A stretch of 64,000 nt of DNA from Triops longicaudatus (lineage: Eukaryota > Arthropoda > Branchiopoda > Notostraca > Triopsidae). A model generated the notes under the pieces. The model was not told where the DNA came from. It ran no database searches and was given only the letters and a program-made list of their open reading frames with translations. Position 1 is the stretch's first letter. Each line of letters starts with the position of its first letter. The translations under genes and the position numbers were made by a program. The stretch is taken from NCBI GenBank assembly GCA_022885665.1, contig JAGQDJ010000014.1, positions 1 through 64,000 of the forward strand, in the 5' to 3' direction. Shown piece after piece: positions 44,119-57,600 of the stretch.

Positions 44119-44574
44119 ATAAAATTATTGTATTCCGAAATAAACAAGATACGGTAAAATCGCTTTGTTTGTGCCTTGAATATGAAATGTGTTTAATACT
44201 TAAACGATTACTGATTGTCTTAAAATTAAAAAAGTCTATCTTAAAAAGAAAAATGTGTAACGTAAAAGAAGTCGCATTAAGCGCCGGGAAGCTACAACTC
44301 ACCGTTAAAATGATACTTGAAGTATGTTCGCCATTCGAGTGACTCCCTTTCGCGTAGAACAAGGTAAATTGTGTCGAGAATTTATAAGGTAAAATTTGCA
44401 AGAAAGTAGAGACAAGATCAGTCGCTCTCAAGTAGTGCCAGCATATCCGAGCACTACTGAACCTTACTTATTTCCAACCTTTTGTCGGAGTGCACTGTAC
44501 TTTTGCCTCAGTACGGAGCAAACTGTGTACTGCGATGAGCAGACAAAAGTTTACCGAGCAAACTGCAGAAGTCA
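44119..44574. other. 3' flank of the hAT gene
   Basis: AATAAA-like sequence follows the stop directly (44119 onwards), a plausible polyadenylation signal. A hairpin with 8 bp arms AGTAGTGC/GCACTACT and a 12 nt loop lies at 44431-44458. The plus frame at 44396-44617 is not convincing. Confidence 0.5.
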
Positions 44575-45071
44575 AATCAGGCCTCTTGAGGCTGACTTGC
44601 CTTCATTAAGAAGGTGAAAAGATTCGAACCAATCACTTGCAAGGTGAGACCGCGCACTCCAAAAATAACTTAAGAGGCTTCAAACCAATCGTTATTGAAG
44701 TGACAGTTAAACTGCTAAGTTTCAAAGCGTTTTATTCGTAAGTCTAGTGTTAAAAATGGTATGATTTAATGGTGTGAATATTACCAATAGTAAGGTGCTA
44801 AATTATAAAGAAATTGTTCAAAACTTTTTACACTCCTAATTTTTTATATGTAAAACTATTAAAGACCAATTTCTTCGGTGGAGAAAAAAATCACGAGAAT
44901 ACGGATTTATTATAATCTCCTCCGCGGATTCAGTAAGTTTCTCATGGTTTATTCGTGAAATGCAGAACATCGAATAATTTTAAATTTTCCGGCCCAGCTT
45001 CACTTTGTAACCTATTGGTTCAAGCTCCTTCACCACGTAATAAAGGTAAATCAGCCTCAAGAGGCCTGATT
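44575..45071. mobile_element. Inverted-repeat (foldback) element, about 500 bp
   Basis: The left arm starts AATCAGGCCTCTTGAGGCTG. The right arm is its reverse complement ending CAGCCTCAAGAGGCCTGATT. Similarity continues inward for roughly 90 bp at lower identity, including a shared TTGGTTC[GA]A motif. A third copy of that motif sits inside at about 44680. The centre is AT-rich and noncoding. No target-site duplication is evident, so class is undetermined (MITE-like). Confidence 0.75.
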
Positions 45072-47504
45072 AGACCTCTGTATGTTTTCCTGTAAAGTTT
45101 TTTTGCTCACCACAGTACAAGGACGTAACCAGCTTTTACATTCCTAAAAGGAGCTGTTATCATGAAAAAGCACATAGATGTGTAATTGATTTCACTTACC
45201 GCTTTAGCTCATCTTGTCTGACATTTTCATTATTCACATACAGTCGCATAAGATGCAGTTTAAGAAGTATTCAAAGGTGAATGAAGATTAATGCGGGCGA
45301 AATTTCCATTGGCCAGTCCTGACAAAAAGGCGCAACAAACCAGTGAGTTGTTTGCTTGTTGGAAGAACATTCACTAGAAAAAAATTGGTGTTTCTTCGAC
45401 ACACGTCGTTCATTATTTGCACACCGAAGAGTTACGGCAAGCTTGTCATTTTCCAATGAAACCAGCACAGCGAAACTGACATAACTGAGGAGTTGTGAAC
45501 ATCTATGGAACGAATTACATCTGCAATGGATCGAAGCGTAGTAAGGTCGCGATGGATCCAGACGTGAACAGAAATGTGTGGTCCAATGCTGCATTGGGCC
45601 GTGATCAATACCGAAGCTCGCAAGGTTTTGAAGGCAGTGTACCCAAGTTTTTAATTAATACAAATAACATAGGTGAGTTTTAATAATAGTTAATGTGTGA
45701 TAGTATCCGCTTAAATCCCGTTCGAAGCGATTGTTGTTGGCGGTCGTCAGATATATTTTGGCTTCTCCGATAGGAGCTAGAGCTGTGACTAGGTCTTACT
45801 CAGGGATTCTTGAACCAGGGTAATGCGTTTCCACCGCTAGGTGCAGGTTACGGAGCTAACATCGTACGCATCAGTGTTGGTATACAGCTGACGATTACAG
45901 CAGTCAAATTTTTAAGTACTAGTATTCGAACATACTCGAACATACCTTTACTTCAAATACTCGAAATTACAGTGCGGTAGCGATAATTGTAAGGCCTGTT
46001 GGTGAATAAGTTCGTAGACATTTCCGGTTTCTAAAAGGCCGAAAGATCAATTAAAGGGAGTCAAATACAGTGCCGGCTTTTGACGGATGGTGTGTTTATC
46101 GCTATAGTGCTAATTTTTTTTCGGAACTTCGAATTGTCGAGAAAATAAACACGTGGCGGGTCCGTGTGTCAACGTTTCTTTCCATCTCTAGTTGTCTAAA
46201 CAATGTTGGCGACCTAGGCTGGCCTTATGAGTTTTAAAGACGTATCTAGAGTAGAATTTTCTCTAATTATCGTAATGGTACAAGGAAGAATGGAGAACTG
46301 AGTTTGTCACTTTGTCTTCTGATTTTTAGTGAGGAACTTACATGGTCAACGCTGGAGTTTGCAACGCACACGTGCTTTCTATGGCTTACGCTCAATTTCT
46401 TGACTTGATGTTGGAAGAGAATAATTCATAAGGACTTTCAAGAAGTGGATATTAAGAAAAATTACTGCGTTCTTACTGTGGCGTGTTCAAATCATTCATT
46501 GCTTCGAAGTTGTAGTTTTGCTTACACAGATGGAAAAGGTGTCTGACGAAAAACACATGTGCACTGAAAGCAGTGAGAATAAAACGCGAAGCGTGTTTCG
46601 AAAGGCCACCTCTAAGATAAAGCGAATTTCATTTTTAATAATTACTCGAGTATGCTCAATACAGTTGGGACACCTTAAATTGTATATGCGCAAGATCGGA
46701 CATATTAGGAATACTGTGAACTTATTCAAACGTGTATTTCATTAAAACAAATACTAATCTTCACTTCGAACTCATTATGAAAACGACATTAGTCAGTGAA
46801 ATTTCGTGACTTTTCGTAAAACGTGTTTCGTAAATTCGAGTCCGTCACTTTTAAGCTCCCTAGAATTAATGCTCATTGAGAAGACGAATCACAAAACGAG
46901 ACTTGAATCAGGAAGATGATAATCTAAAATTGCAGTGAAATGTACAACGAAATCAAACCTGGAACTGCCCTCGCTTTTACCGGAATGCAAAGCATGGATT
47001 AAAATAAAAAAAGACGCGGATAAAAAAATAAAATAAAATTTCTGAAGGTGACAATGAAAGTGAATCCTGAACCTATTTAGATCGTCTTGTACGTCTTATA
47101 GAAATCTATCGACATCTGTAGGCATCTTATGGATGTCTTATAAATATAAATTTATTTGTGCGACTTGACAAATACCGCTGTAAATATTTACCGAGGAAAG
47201 TAAACATAAAATCTTCATTACCTTAACGGGAAAAGCGGTAGAAAAGGCTTACGTCCATTAGAACTCACTTTTATGCATATACTTTTAATTTATAGCCATT
47301 TTTTGTAGGAAGCTCATGGTTCCGTTTTAATCCCATACGATTTTACCGTCATAGCCATGCGCAATGATTACTTTTGTCATATTCACTCAAGTTTACATGT
47401 AAAGTAACAGTACATATGGATTAATTTCTTTTCCATATTACATGACATATTAAAACATTTAACACAATAAAAATACTTTTCAGCTTTTCATTCTTTGTTT
47501 ATAG
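45072..47504. other. Between MITE and second hAT gene
   Basis: One candidate coding exon: ATG at 45552 to a strong donor ATAG|GTGAGTTT at 45672, 40 codons (MDPDVNRNVWSNAALGRDQ). It could be an upstream exon of the hAT gene at 47505, but its phase does not fit that acceptor directly. The remainder is AT-rich with no supported gene; no transposon end was recognised. Confidence 0.35.
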
Positions 47505-50178
47505 TGGTTCGGGCGGTGTGCAAGTGGACATGCTGATCAGTCAGACGAATTTGGAGCTCAGGATGCGGCAGCACACATTGGTTATTCTCTCTTCGATATG
47601 TTTTATGACTTCAGTATAATAGTCAATATCTTAGACGCGACAGCGGACTCCATTTTAGCCCTACAACCTATATTAGATAAGGAGTTTGGACAACCAACGA
47701 GAAATGGCTCCGCAGCCAACAAGCTGGACGAGCCTGATGCCACGAAAGAAGTTATCAAATACCCTCCTCAGTTTTTCAAGCTAAAAGGGAGCAAAGGGGT
47801 AGAAACTCTCGTCTACTACTGCCTTCTTGGCGATTGCTCGAGTAAAGGGAAAACTTTGTCAGCCTGTGTCAACTTGAGGGGCAACTTGCGAAAGCACATT
47901 AAAGTAAGCTCATGACTTTTCTTCCTAAAGCCACCAATTTGGAGGGATTATTTTGCCGTTGGCAAAGTGTTTTTTAATTTCATTTTATTTTCAGGCACAA
48001 CACACGTCACATTTGAATGAATTCAATCGACTGTGTAAGGAACTTGATCTGGAGAAGGGTTCGTGCTCAGCTAAGGTAGAATCAACAGCTGAATCAAGCT
48101 CTTGCCACAGAAAATTCCAACCGCAGCAACCTTGTACTGGGCACTCGGATATTCTCGCACAGGATGTGTTTGATTCCTATATACTAGTAATTAATTAATG
48201 ATAATTTGTGCTATGTCAATCAGTATTTTAATTCCTTGTAACTTTAATAGGAATACCTAGTCCAGGGGCTTTATCCAGTTTCTGAAACAACTAAGGACTT
48301 TTTCAGGAACTTTGTTCTCGCACTAGCCCCTGGAAAGAAGATACAGAGTCCAGCTTTCTATGACGACCACATAGAGAAAAATTTCGTCAAGAAGAGAGAT
48401 CTCCTGAAAAACCACCTGGCACTTGCGACATGGGTGTGTACAACCGCCGATTGCTGGAGTTCTAAAGGACGGCAGTTTCTTGACGTCACAGTTCATTGGC
48501 TTAATGAAAAGCTTGAACGAAAGTCTGCGTATCTGGCAATCAAACCTGTTAATGGTTCGTGCGACTATCAAAACATTGCCACAAAACTTGAAGCTATCTA
48601 TGAAGAATTCGACATCGCAAGAAAAGTTGTCGCAACCATATCGGATAACGGAAGCAATTTCGAAAAAAAATTCAAAATATACGGAGCTTCTGCTTTGTTG
48701 CCTGTGACTAAGCAAGACGCTTCAATTTGTAGAAACAAAGAAACTGCTGCAACTGGATGCAGGACAGCGTTACCGTATGCCACACAAGCTCAGGTTGAAT
48801 GTTATCAAGCGTTCGACAAAGATGAGGATAACGTCGAAAATTTGTTACATGGCTTTTCGTCGAACTTCTCGGAGAGTGAAGAGGACGAACTCAAAACAGA
48901 TCTGGAATCAAAGAGAGAATCGCACATTAATGAACAAGCCTCCACCTCGTCGTCCAAGGAACGAAACTACGCTTCCAAATGTTTCAGTAATGTGAGTGAT
49001 GAAGAACCAGAATTAATTATTCCTCTCACTGACATTCTTCAGTCAACCAATTCGGTTTCTTTAATGTTCAGTTTTCCTACTCACCGCCGGTGTGCCTCCC
49101 ACACGTTAAGTCTCATAGCCAAGGGCGATGTTGTGAAGAGATCAGAACCCATGAGTCTGAGGATCAGATCAGCGGTTAATTGCAAGATAAGACAAATTAC
49201 CAAATATCATCGAAGAAATCCGAACACTGCTCGCGGAATCTGCGAAGAACTAGAACACCTTTTTGTTCAAAACAATTCTGTAAGGTGGAACTCTTGGTTC
49301 AGTCCGCACCAGCGCATGGCATTGTGTCTGACGAAAAGTAGAAATGAAATCCGGAAGCTGTTCCAGAATTTCGCAGTGCCTTTCTTTCGTCCTGTTGAGG
49401 AGGAGTACATTAAGGAGTTTGTCCAGGTTATGCGACCACTCGCAGAAGCTCTGGATGTCCTGAAACCTGACGTTGACGTATCAGCTGCGTATTTACTGCC
49501 AACCCTGAAGATTCTCTTAGAAGAAATGACAAGCTTAGAGATGTTAGAGCTGAAAGTTTGCAAGAACCTTCCTGCGGTTATCAAGGAGGCAGTGCACGAA
49601 CGCTTCGCCGGTTATTTTGAAGATGAGGAGCTGATCATGGCCACCATTTTGCATCCCAAATTTAAAATTTGGTGGCTTCCAGTAGAGCAGCGTACTCGAC
49701 ACGTCAACAAATTAAGGGAAATTTGTGAACGCCTCCACGCTCAGGATCAAGAATCCGAAAAGTTGATCTGGTATGATACGGAATCCTTGATTTCGATTAA
49801 AAATTAACGATTACTTTTCATCTCAGTAGCAATTCTCAAACTGAAGAAGCTGACGATACTCTACAGTTCTATGATAGCCCAAAGAGATGTAAGAAGGATT
49901 TCTTCTCGTCCATTTCTAGGCGCAAAGAGTCAAGGAACGAATCAACTGAAGTTGAGCGCTATTTAGAAGATTCAAACGAAAATGTTGAAACACTTGATAA
50001 ATATCCGACGCTCAAGAGGCTCTTTAGGAAATACAACGCCGCGCTGCCCTCGTCTGCTTCTTCTGAGCGTCTATTCGGCGTAGCTGGGAGGATTTCTAGC
50101 CCGGTACGAAGCAGAGTGTCTGATAAGAAATTCGAACAGTTACTTTTTCTTAAGTTTAATAGCAAGATGTTGCTTTAA
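47505..50178 (+). CDS. hAT-family transposase, apparently intact
   Basis: Exons 47505-47903, 47995-48186, 48251-49770 and 49827-50178 join in phase over introns of 91, 64 and 56 nt, giving about 820 residues. The first exon's start is uncertain: an acceptor TTTGTTTATAG lies at 47504, while the first ATG is 47598. A BED-type zinc finger is split over exons 1-2 (CLLGDC, then HIKAQH). The catalytic core keeps the expected residues (numbered from 47505): Asp 264 (TTADCWSS), Asp 329 (TISDNGSN), Cys-x2-His at 478-481 (CASH) and RW at 542-543. The last exon encodes the dimerisation domain with SSERLFGVAGR. An acidic insert lies between the second Asp and CASH. It cuts and moves a hAT element by family knowledge. 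The matching terminal repeats were not found. Confidence 0.85.
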
Positions 50179-53100
50179 ATCGTAAATCGTATAACCTCGG
50201 ACTGCGAAGGGTTAAAACGAAAGCAGTCTTTGCATTCGACGTTTCGTTGTTAACGTGTTTAGCACATCTGAGTTTGGCAGGAAGATACGTGACAGTACAT
50301 TTTCCACCTCTTTTGATTATTTTCCGTTACAAGTTCCTGTACCCTGGTGAATACCTACCTTGTTATTGAAAATTCAAAGTAATACGCAATCATCACCTAA
50401 GCTAATAAATTAGCCTACGGATTTATCAAGTCATTAGAAATACAAATACGGTCATTTTTGTAAATTCCTTTTAATCAGTCGCGTCGTTGCAACAATTACA
50501 TGTTGGCTACCAGTTAGATTTTTTTGTACAACAGTCCACATTTTGGTGTAACTAACCTGTCCCATGCGTTACAGGGATGAGGGAGGATACTCTCAAGGAA
50601 AAATACCAACAAAAAGAAAATAAAAGCTCTCTACCACATCCATTCCACACACGACAGTCACAGCCTCATGGCATTTTTCTATTAACCTTTTCGAAATGAC
50701 TTCGATTTTTTACTCTCATGTACTGGCTTCACAAATTTCTTGCTTTTCCGCCGTTACGAACGTTCAGTCGGGAATTGTGATTTCGCTGTTTGGCCGTCCA
50801 CCAAGCTGAGGATTTGACTCGACGAAGGCAAAACTTGAACTGATAGACCAAATTTTACAGCTAAAAGAAGGAGACGTAAAGCTGGGTTCCTGACGACGAT
50901 TAGTTATAATTGAGGGTTGTGATACCGTGCGTATTACTGGGGTAGGGGCGGTACCTGAGGCATATGTCCTGAGTGTATCCTTAGGGACTAGTGAAAAAAA
51001 CTGCAGCCAAAGTTAAATTAAAGAAAAAAAGAGTGACAATGTTGAAAAGCGTCTTGCTACTCATTTGTCCAGTTCATGCATAAAAATCTGAAAGCCAAAT
51101 TCCCGAAGAGATAAAAACCAAAAATTTCGTAATAAAATTGCTTTAGGTGTTATTTCTTACGTCGAAAGGTTTCTTGGATACGATATTTAAAGCAAGGCAT
51201 GGGTTTTTTCTCACTTAAACCACGCTACGTATTGGGAGTTATTGGTAAAAGGTGATGGGGGAAAGCAAACAAAACAACCGGAAAGAAGTTGAGATTTTCT
51301 CAAGGATAGGAATCTCGTACCTCAGTTAAAGAAAACTAGCCCAAAAGGGTCGGGAGAATACAAATACAGTACGTTGTTGAAAATTATTTTAAGGAGGTTT
51401 AACACATTGGGGAGGATACAATTTGACACAACAAAGGCAACGAAAAGAACAATGGGTACCCATGAGAGAAATCCAACTTTTCGGTTCTCTTTCCAACTAT
51501 CTTGCATTATATGGCACAGCTGACGTGAAGCTCCAATAATTTCTCTAAGCTCCTCTACAAAAAATGATTCACAACAATCCATCACGCATACTTCTAAAAT
51601 CAACTTGCACTCTTTTGGTGTAACAAAAAATTCTGTCTTCTACTCCTTCGTCACTCGCCAGAAAGCTCAACATCAATCAACTAAACACATTTCTCTCAAA
51701 GTTCGCAACATAAGCTTTCCTTAGAACAAAACAACCTAAGCCTCATTTCATTTGAATTTTGCTGGTTTGGCTCGAAACTATGAAACGTTACAAGTCTCGT
51801 TTCCAGTACCAGCTCGAAGTATCTGGAACTTTGCAGTGTCTTGGAGGAGTTTCCCCGAGCCCAAACTATGGCTTGCGTTCTGAATCAACATAACAGCAGC
51901 ACGGCAAGAAGACAAAACGTCAGTCCGTTACTGGAAGTTTCATCCCGTGCTTGTTTTTTGCTTTCTAAGTTTCTGAGGTAGTGGAATGAACCCATTTCGA
52001 AATCTGGATTCTGAGATGAGATACAAACGACTCTATAACATAACTTACAAAAGGGAAGTTTTTAAGGGGGCGGGTGATTTTCATAATATTCTACGACTAT
52101 GAAGGACAACAACAGGATTGCCCGCGAAAACTCAAAACTCCAACAATTCAGGGGAAATGGATAGGGGTAATCATGGCAACACAAACTTCCATCCACACAA
52201 CGAAAAAGCTCGGACTTGGTTTCTCTCCCTATTCACAACGCTAGCAACAATACAATACGGTAACATTACTTATCAAACCCCCTTTTCTTTAACGGCAATT
52301 AGCGTTGTAGTCAACTTTACACTTGCAAAAATCTCATTACGGTATTGCTGATGGGTTCCCTAAGGTCTACCCTTATTTTACTTTTCCAGAAAAAGCGGTA
52401 CACCAAAACTTCACCAATTTCTTATTTTCCGTAAAGCTCGTAAATTTCTGTTCTGTCCTGACACAGGAATCGAAAACATTTACGTTGCAACCCAATTTTG
52501 ACCCCAAATCTGTGTTTTACTCTGATATTTTCCGAATTCACAAGACAATGTTGTGTATGTTTTTCTGTGTGTACTACTCTGTGTAGTGTATTGCGGCCTG
52601 TGGTGTGTACTGTTTGTGATGCGCTGCGTTGTGTCCTGGAGAAGCTTGAAAGTCTAAAGAAGTATCAAGGCATTTTTCAGTTTTCTCTAACATTCACCGG
52701 AAGAGGAGGGAATAACAAGATTCGCTAAGGAATACTGTTGAAAGGAAGTTATATATATTTGTATAGGGTGTTCTCTCTAAAAATTTGAGGGAGGGTAAAC
52801 TCGGGTGATCGGCTTACCTTCTTCGCTTAAAAAATTAAGGTAGTTTAAAACTAATGACGGCTTGTTTCTAAGAATCAGAGGTAGCAATTGCACGTGATTG
52901 CTGCATAACAATGTCTAAATCCTATAAAAACGAATGCCAAAGAGCGACTGCACAACCTGAGAGAAGTTACTGGATTGCTAGTAAATTCCACTAATCGGGA
53001 TTTTGCTTCATCTTTACATACACTATATATGGGCTAATTACGATTTTTTGCCTATTTTGCACGTTTCGTAAGACATGTTTGCCCTTACGCCTGGTGCGCG

Positions 53101-54603
53101 ATTTACGTACAAATTCTCTTCCAAAAAAAATGTTTTTGTAGGCAGAGGTAGTTCTAATACAGTTTAATTCTACTGACGTGTCTTGTGTTCCGTCTCATTT
53201 TAACTTTGTTTAGAGCGAGATATGAACTCAACTCGCATTTTTTTCGTTTCACTTCCCCAGAAAAAAAAAATGCGTTTTTGCATTGTTATTGCCCTCGATT
53301 GCTTTTTTGTTGGGTTGGTTTCAAGTATCGAATCAAAAACTGAGTAAAAAAATGGTACGAATTTTCTTTCTGTCCCAAATAATAAGAAAAATTTCAACCA
53401 AAATCTTTTTAGACTTTTCTCCCTCCCAACGTGTCTTTCTTGCCATTCCGATTCCTTTCTCGTCTTCAGAACTGAAAGCGATTTGCCATCACATGGATTG
53501 TAGCGCCTTGCGCTCTTAAGGCCATTCAAGACGTATTTCCAATCGCGGGTCACAACGTTTTTTGTTTTTGTTTTCTTTTTAAAACTAAACCTAACACAAA
53601 ACTAGCCCACGCGTAAGGTACATTAGTCAGACCACTAGTTGGCACCACTGGTCGAATCGGCCATGATTTGTCTATCCGTTGCAGTACATAGTTCACTACC
53701 GCAACCAACTCTGCAGTAGAACTTACTACGTTGTCATTCATTTAGTTCACTCCCAAAGGAAACAAACGAGAAGACATACAGTTTATCAAAGATGGCGGTA
53801 GCTAAAAATATGAAGCACTGTAGATTCGCAAATTGGCCACTTTGAACGTTGCTTGACCGATTTACAACAATGAATTTTCCTCACACAGCCTAACATGGTA
53901 TCATAGCCGCTGACGTCAGTGGCACCTCTAGTGGCAAGTCTAGCGTAACTGACTGGCGTCAGCACATTTCCAGCTCCATTCATCGTGTCACCTCACTCAA
54001 GGCCTAATACCGGGCTGATTGCTTCTGTCCTTGCTTTCCTTTACCTAACCGCAATCTTCACAAATTGAAACCTAAAATTTTCCCTTCACAAACTTCATCG
54101 CAAGTCTGGTACCAAAACGCCAATTTTCCCCCTTTCAAGCCAACATAGCATTTGTGTACCCCTCCACGATGGATAAAGCTCTTTCTTTCTGGGGGTTTTC
54201 CTGGAATCTCTTTCTGTTTGGCACACTATCAAAATCTCTCCCAACTTTAAACTTCTTTCCATCAGCTTCTCTTCCCTCTAGCGAGCTCGATGAACACTGT
54301 ACTGCAGGAAGAAGGAACCCAATGCGCTGCTTGCGGCCCCACAACAACAATGACGCGAATTATGCATAGTCTCTTGCATAATAGAAGTTTAAATCATTCT
54401 AACCCTTGCATCACCCAACTGAACTACGACGACTGTTCGAATCCACTGGCGACCCAAGTTGCCACATTTCCAAAAAAATGGGCTTTTAATCCACCGGGAT
54501 GGGCGTATTAACACATCATTCACCACAAAATTCTACCGGGCTTATTTTCCAGAGACAAACTACAACGACCACCAACGCAGCAACAGTGTCTATTCCAAAC
54601 TCT
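50179..54603. other. Intergenic between hAT and abrupt
   Basis: AT-rich sequence with one candidate small gene at 51582-51322 (listed). The 117-codon minus frame at 53200-53553 lies downstream of abrupt and looks like a chance Lys/Phe-rich frame. Part of the right end is presumably the 3' untranslated region of abrupt, whose end I could not place. Confidence 0.4.
51322..51582 (-). CDS. Possible 86-residue membrane protein
   Basis: A minus-strand frame starting with ATG at 51582. The N-terminal half is charged (ESFFVEELREIIGASRQ, DSWKENRKVG). It is followed by one strong hydrophobic segment (SWVPIVLFVAFVVSNC) and a second weaker hydrophobic stretch. It ends at TGA. Composition is protein-like, but the length is within chance for this window and no family is recognised. 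It could also be part of a spliced gene. Confidence 0.3.
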   Translation of the reverse strand: MDCCESFFVEELREIIGASRQLCHIMQDSWKENRKVGFLSWVPIVLFVAFVVSNCILPNVLNLLKIIFNNVLYLYSPDPFGLVFFN

Positions 54604-57600
54604 TTAACGACCAGATTCAGCTCTAGCAGGCGATCTTCGCTCCCGATCGCGCCCACCTTCATTTTCGTTCTGGTAATCCATTTTCTCGTCGCTGTTTTTA
54701 AACCGTCGGCTCGGAGGACCACCATTCCCTTGATTAGCGGCTGCTGCGGCCGCAGCAGCAGCGGCGGAGTGCTCTGCAATCAACTGAAGGTACGTATCCA
54801 ATAGTGCACTCCCTGTTCCAGAACCGGCAGCTGCGGCAGCGGCAGCCATTGCTGCATTGGCAGCGGCTGGTAAGTGTGGCGGTACCCCGCCACCACCTTG
54901 TTCCATCCAATTCTCACCGGCGACGGTTTGGGTCAAGTTTTGCATCGTTTTGGAAGATTTCGGTCCGCGTTGGGAAGAACTGGCCATATTAATAACTGAG
55001 GAGGGTCCATAAGGGTGTAGATTTCTTTCCACTGATCGGGATCGCTCTCGTTCTCGCTCTCGTTCCCGATCGCGATCACGATGACGATCGCGATCCCTGT
55101 CGGACTCACGGTCACGCTCGCGCTCGTCCCGATCGCGCTCAAGCCGTCGCATCATCCGATGGGCGTTGTACTCTTCGAAGCTACTCACTTCTTCCGACAG
55201 GGCGAGGCTCGATCGGTGTGACTGGAGACCACCCACGGTCGGGGTGGGGGGAATGCCAGGCGACTTAAGCTCCAGGCGCAGATCGGCTGTCCGACCACGT
55301 GGGTTGCCGCTGGTGGGTGACGCTCTGGCAGCTAATTCGGCGGGTGATACCTTAACTCCGGCTTTGGCAAGTAAGCAAGAGGCTAAGACGGGGTCAAAGG
55401 GCGAAGGCATAGGCAAAACTGGCAGATCTTTGGTGCTAATGCCGCGGTGTTGGCGACTCATATGCGAATGGAGCGAGTTACGGGATTTGGCGACGGTACC
55501 ACACAATACACAACGGTAGCCTGGACAGACGGTGTGCTTGTCTTCCAAATGAGTACGCAAGGTATGGGCGGATCGGTAAATCTTGCCACACTGAGGACAC
55601 GGACGGGGATCGGTAGCGCGTATTCGCATCAAATCCAAAGATCTTCGAGCTAATTAAAACACAAAAAAAAACATGTATTAATCTGTCCCCACTTTATGAA
55701 TTATTCTAAAACTTTATAAGATTTTGCGAGGCATTTTTTTAAAATCTCCTCTTAATTCTTTACAAGATTGCTTCGGATGGAAGAGAGGACCGCGGTTTGT
55801 TTTCCATAAATAGTTAGGTAGCAGACATGAACAAAGTCACGCGACGTTTAACTTCAGTCAAGTTTGAAAGTCATAATCGTCAGTTGAGTACAAATCATGT
55901 CAAGTATTCCCCACGCAAAGTCCCCCTTATAAGGATAAACAAATCAGATCCAATATTGGATCGCAGTGGATATTCAATTTGCATCATGACGTGACTAAAA
56001 TAGAGTACTGTGTAAAAATTTCGATCAGGTCACTGTTATACATTGGAGTTGCTGATCTATTAACTGTTCTGTGGCCTTTTCAACGATATCGTCATTTTGG
56101 TATTCTTAGACATTCACTTTCATTTAAATAGAGAGCAACACTCATGCGGTTTACATAGTGTCTATAATCTCTACTTTGAGTTTGAATCGCTTATTCAATT
56201 CCTTTTGATCACAATTGCTTTTACTACTGGTACACGGAGACATCCTTATGTTTAAATTTGGACAACAAAACTTGGTCTCTACTTAAAATAGTACTAAGAA
56301 GATGTAAGTAATCGATACAGTGGCACAGAGCTTCTCCGAAAAAGTTTTGATTACAGACAAGGAGGAATGAGCCGACAGTCACGCGTTGATTAGTGCAGAC
56401 CACAGACTATGTTTGATTTCTTCACTCGCTTTGCGTGTTTGTCACTTTTTGTTTCTGTTGTCCCATTCTCAAGCCCCCTTACCCTCCCCCCCCGCCTCTT
56501 TGCCCCCAACGGTACACGAAACTTTAACCGAGTTGAAAACGGTGCAAGTTTCATGTCCAAGACATGGCAAAAGAAAGCAAAGGAGTTGAGTACATGAAAA
56601 ACTTTCTGATGTCCTTAGTCTCTCTGCACGCTATTGTCAAGTCAAGCTTGGTCCATTACCAAACGCAATTAACGTTTTCTTTTGTGGTGAAATTTCAAGT
56701 TGAACAACTGCCGAACTTGTATACACCGACAACCCTTCATTTTTCCCTCTTTCTCAAACGAAAAAAAGTTCAGGATAATTGTAAATATGTAAACTTACTA
56801 TGCGAGAGTTCTTGTCCCGAGTTTTGAAGTCCGGACGGGCCAGGAAATAAACTATGTAAACCTGCACGCAAGAAAACCATTTGACTTCTTAAGTGGATAA
56901 ATCTTTTTTCTTTTTTTCTATATTTTTTTCTGTTTCAGCTCAAAGAATATTAAGCAGGCGATCACGCCAAAGTTAGTGAGTCGGTAGCCTGTTTTTACCT
57001 TGCAGATTCAAGAGCGGATGGCTATAACCGGGCGGTGGTAACAACTCGGGGGGCAATTGTCTGTCGTTGACGTGTCCGTAACCCTCTTCGCCATAATCGC
57101 CTGACTCGGACTTGGGGAAATCGTTGACGTCGCTCCGTTCGCGGTCCGAGGCTTCCGAGTCTTCGCTATCGCTGCCGGCTTCCTCGTGATGGCCCGTGCT
57201 ACTGTGTTCGTGGTTTCCCGCATTGCCGTAATGACTGGTCACTTCTAATTGACTTCGCGTGGCCAGTAAATGGGCCATCAAACTCGGTGACCGACCTTCC
57301 AACGCTTGACCTAGGATAGAGTGTCCGTCTACCACGCCGCCCACGGTCTTGTCTTCCTCGCCAGCGTCACCGCCCTTCAAAGACGTCAATGCCGGAGGAG
57401 CATCACCACCGTTATGGGAGAATTCGTGAATTTCTATGCGGGGACGCTTCCGTGATGGGGAAGGTGACGAACGACCATGTCGGCCGGGGGAAGATGCTCT
57501 GGAAGAGGCGGAACCTGAGTATTCGGACGCCTGCTAAAGCAAAGAATGCCATTAGTAACAGCATTATATTAAGGCCAGAGTCAACGTTCGATAACTCACT

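Noticed and set aside
44610..44650. tRNA B-box-like GGTTCGAATC (minus strand)
   Set aside because: Lies in the arm of the inverted-repeat element; no cloverleaf, A box or acceptor stem could be formed.
53200..53553. 117-codon minus frame downstream of abrupt
   Set aside because: Low-complexity Lys/Phe-rich frame in AT-rich sequence; no domain or conserved-looking segment.
54799..55653. Plus-strand frames opposite the last abrupt exon
   Set aside because: Shadows of a well-supported zinc-finger exon on the minus strand.
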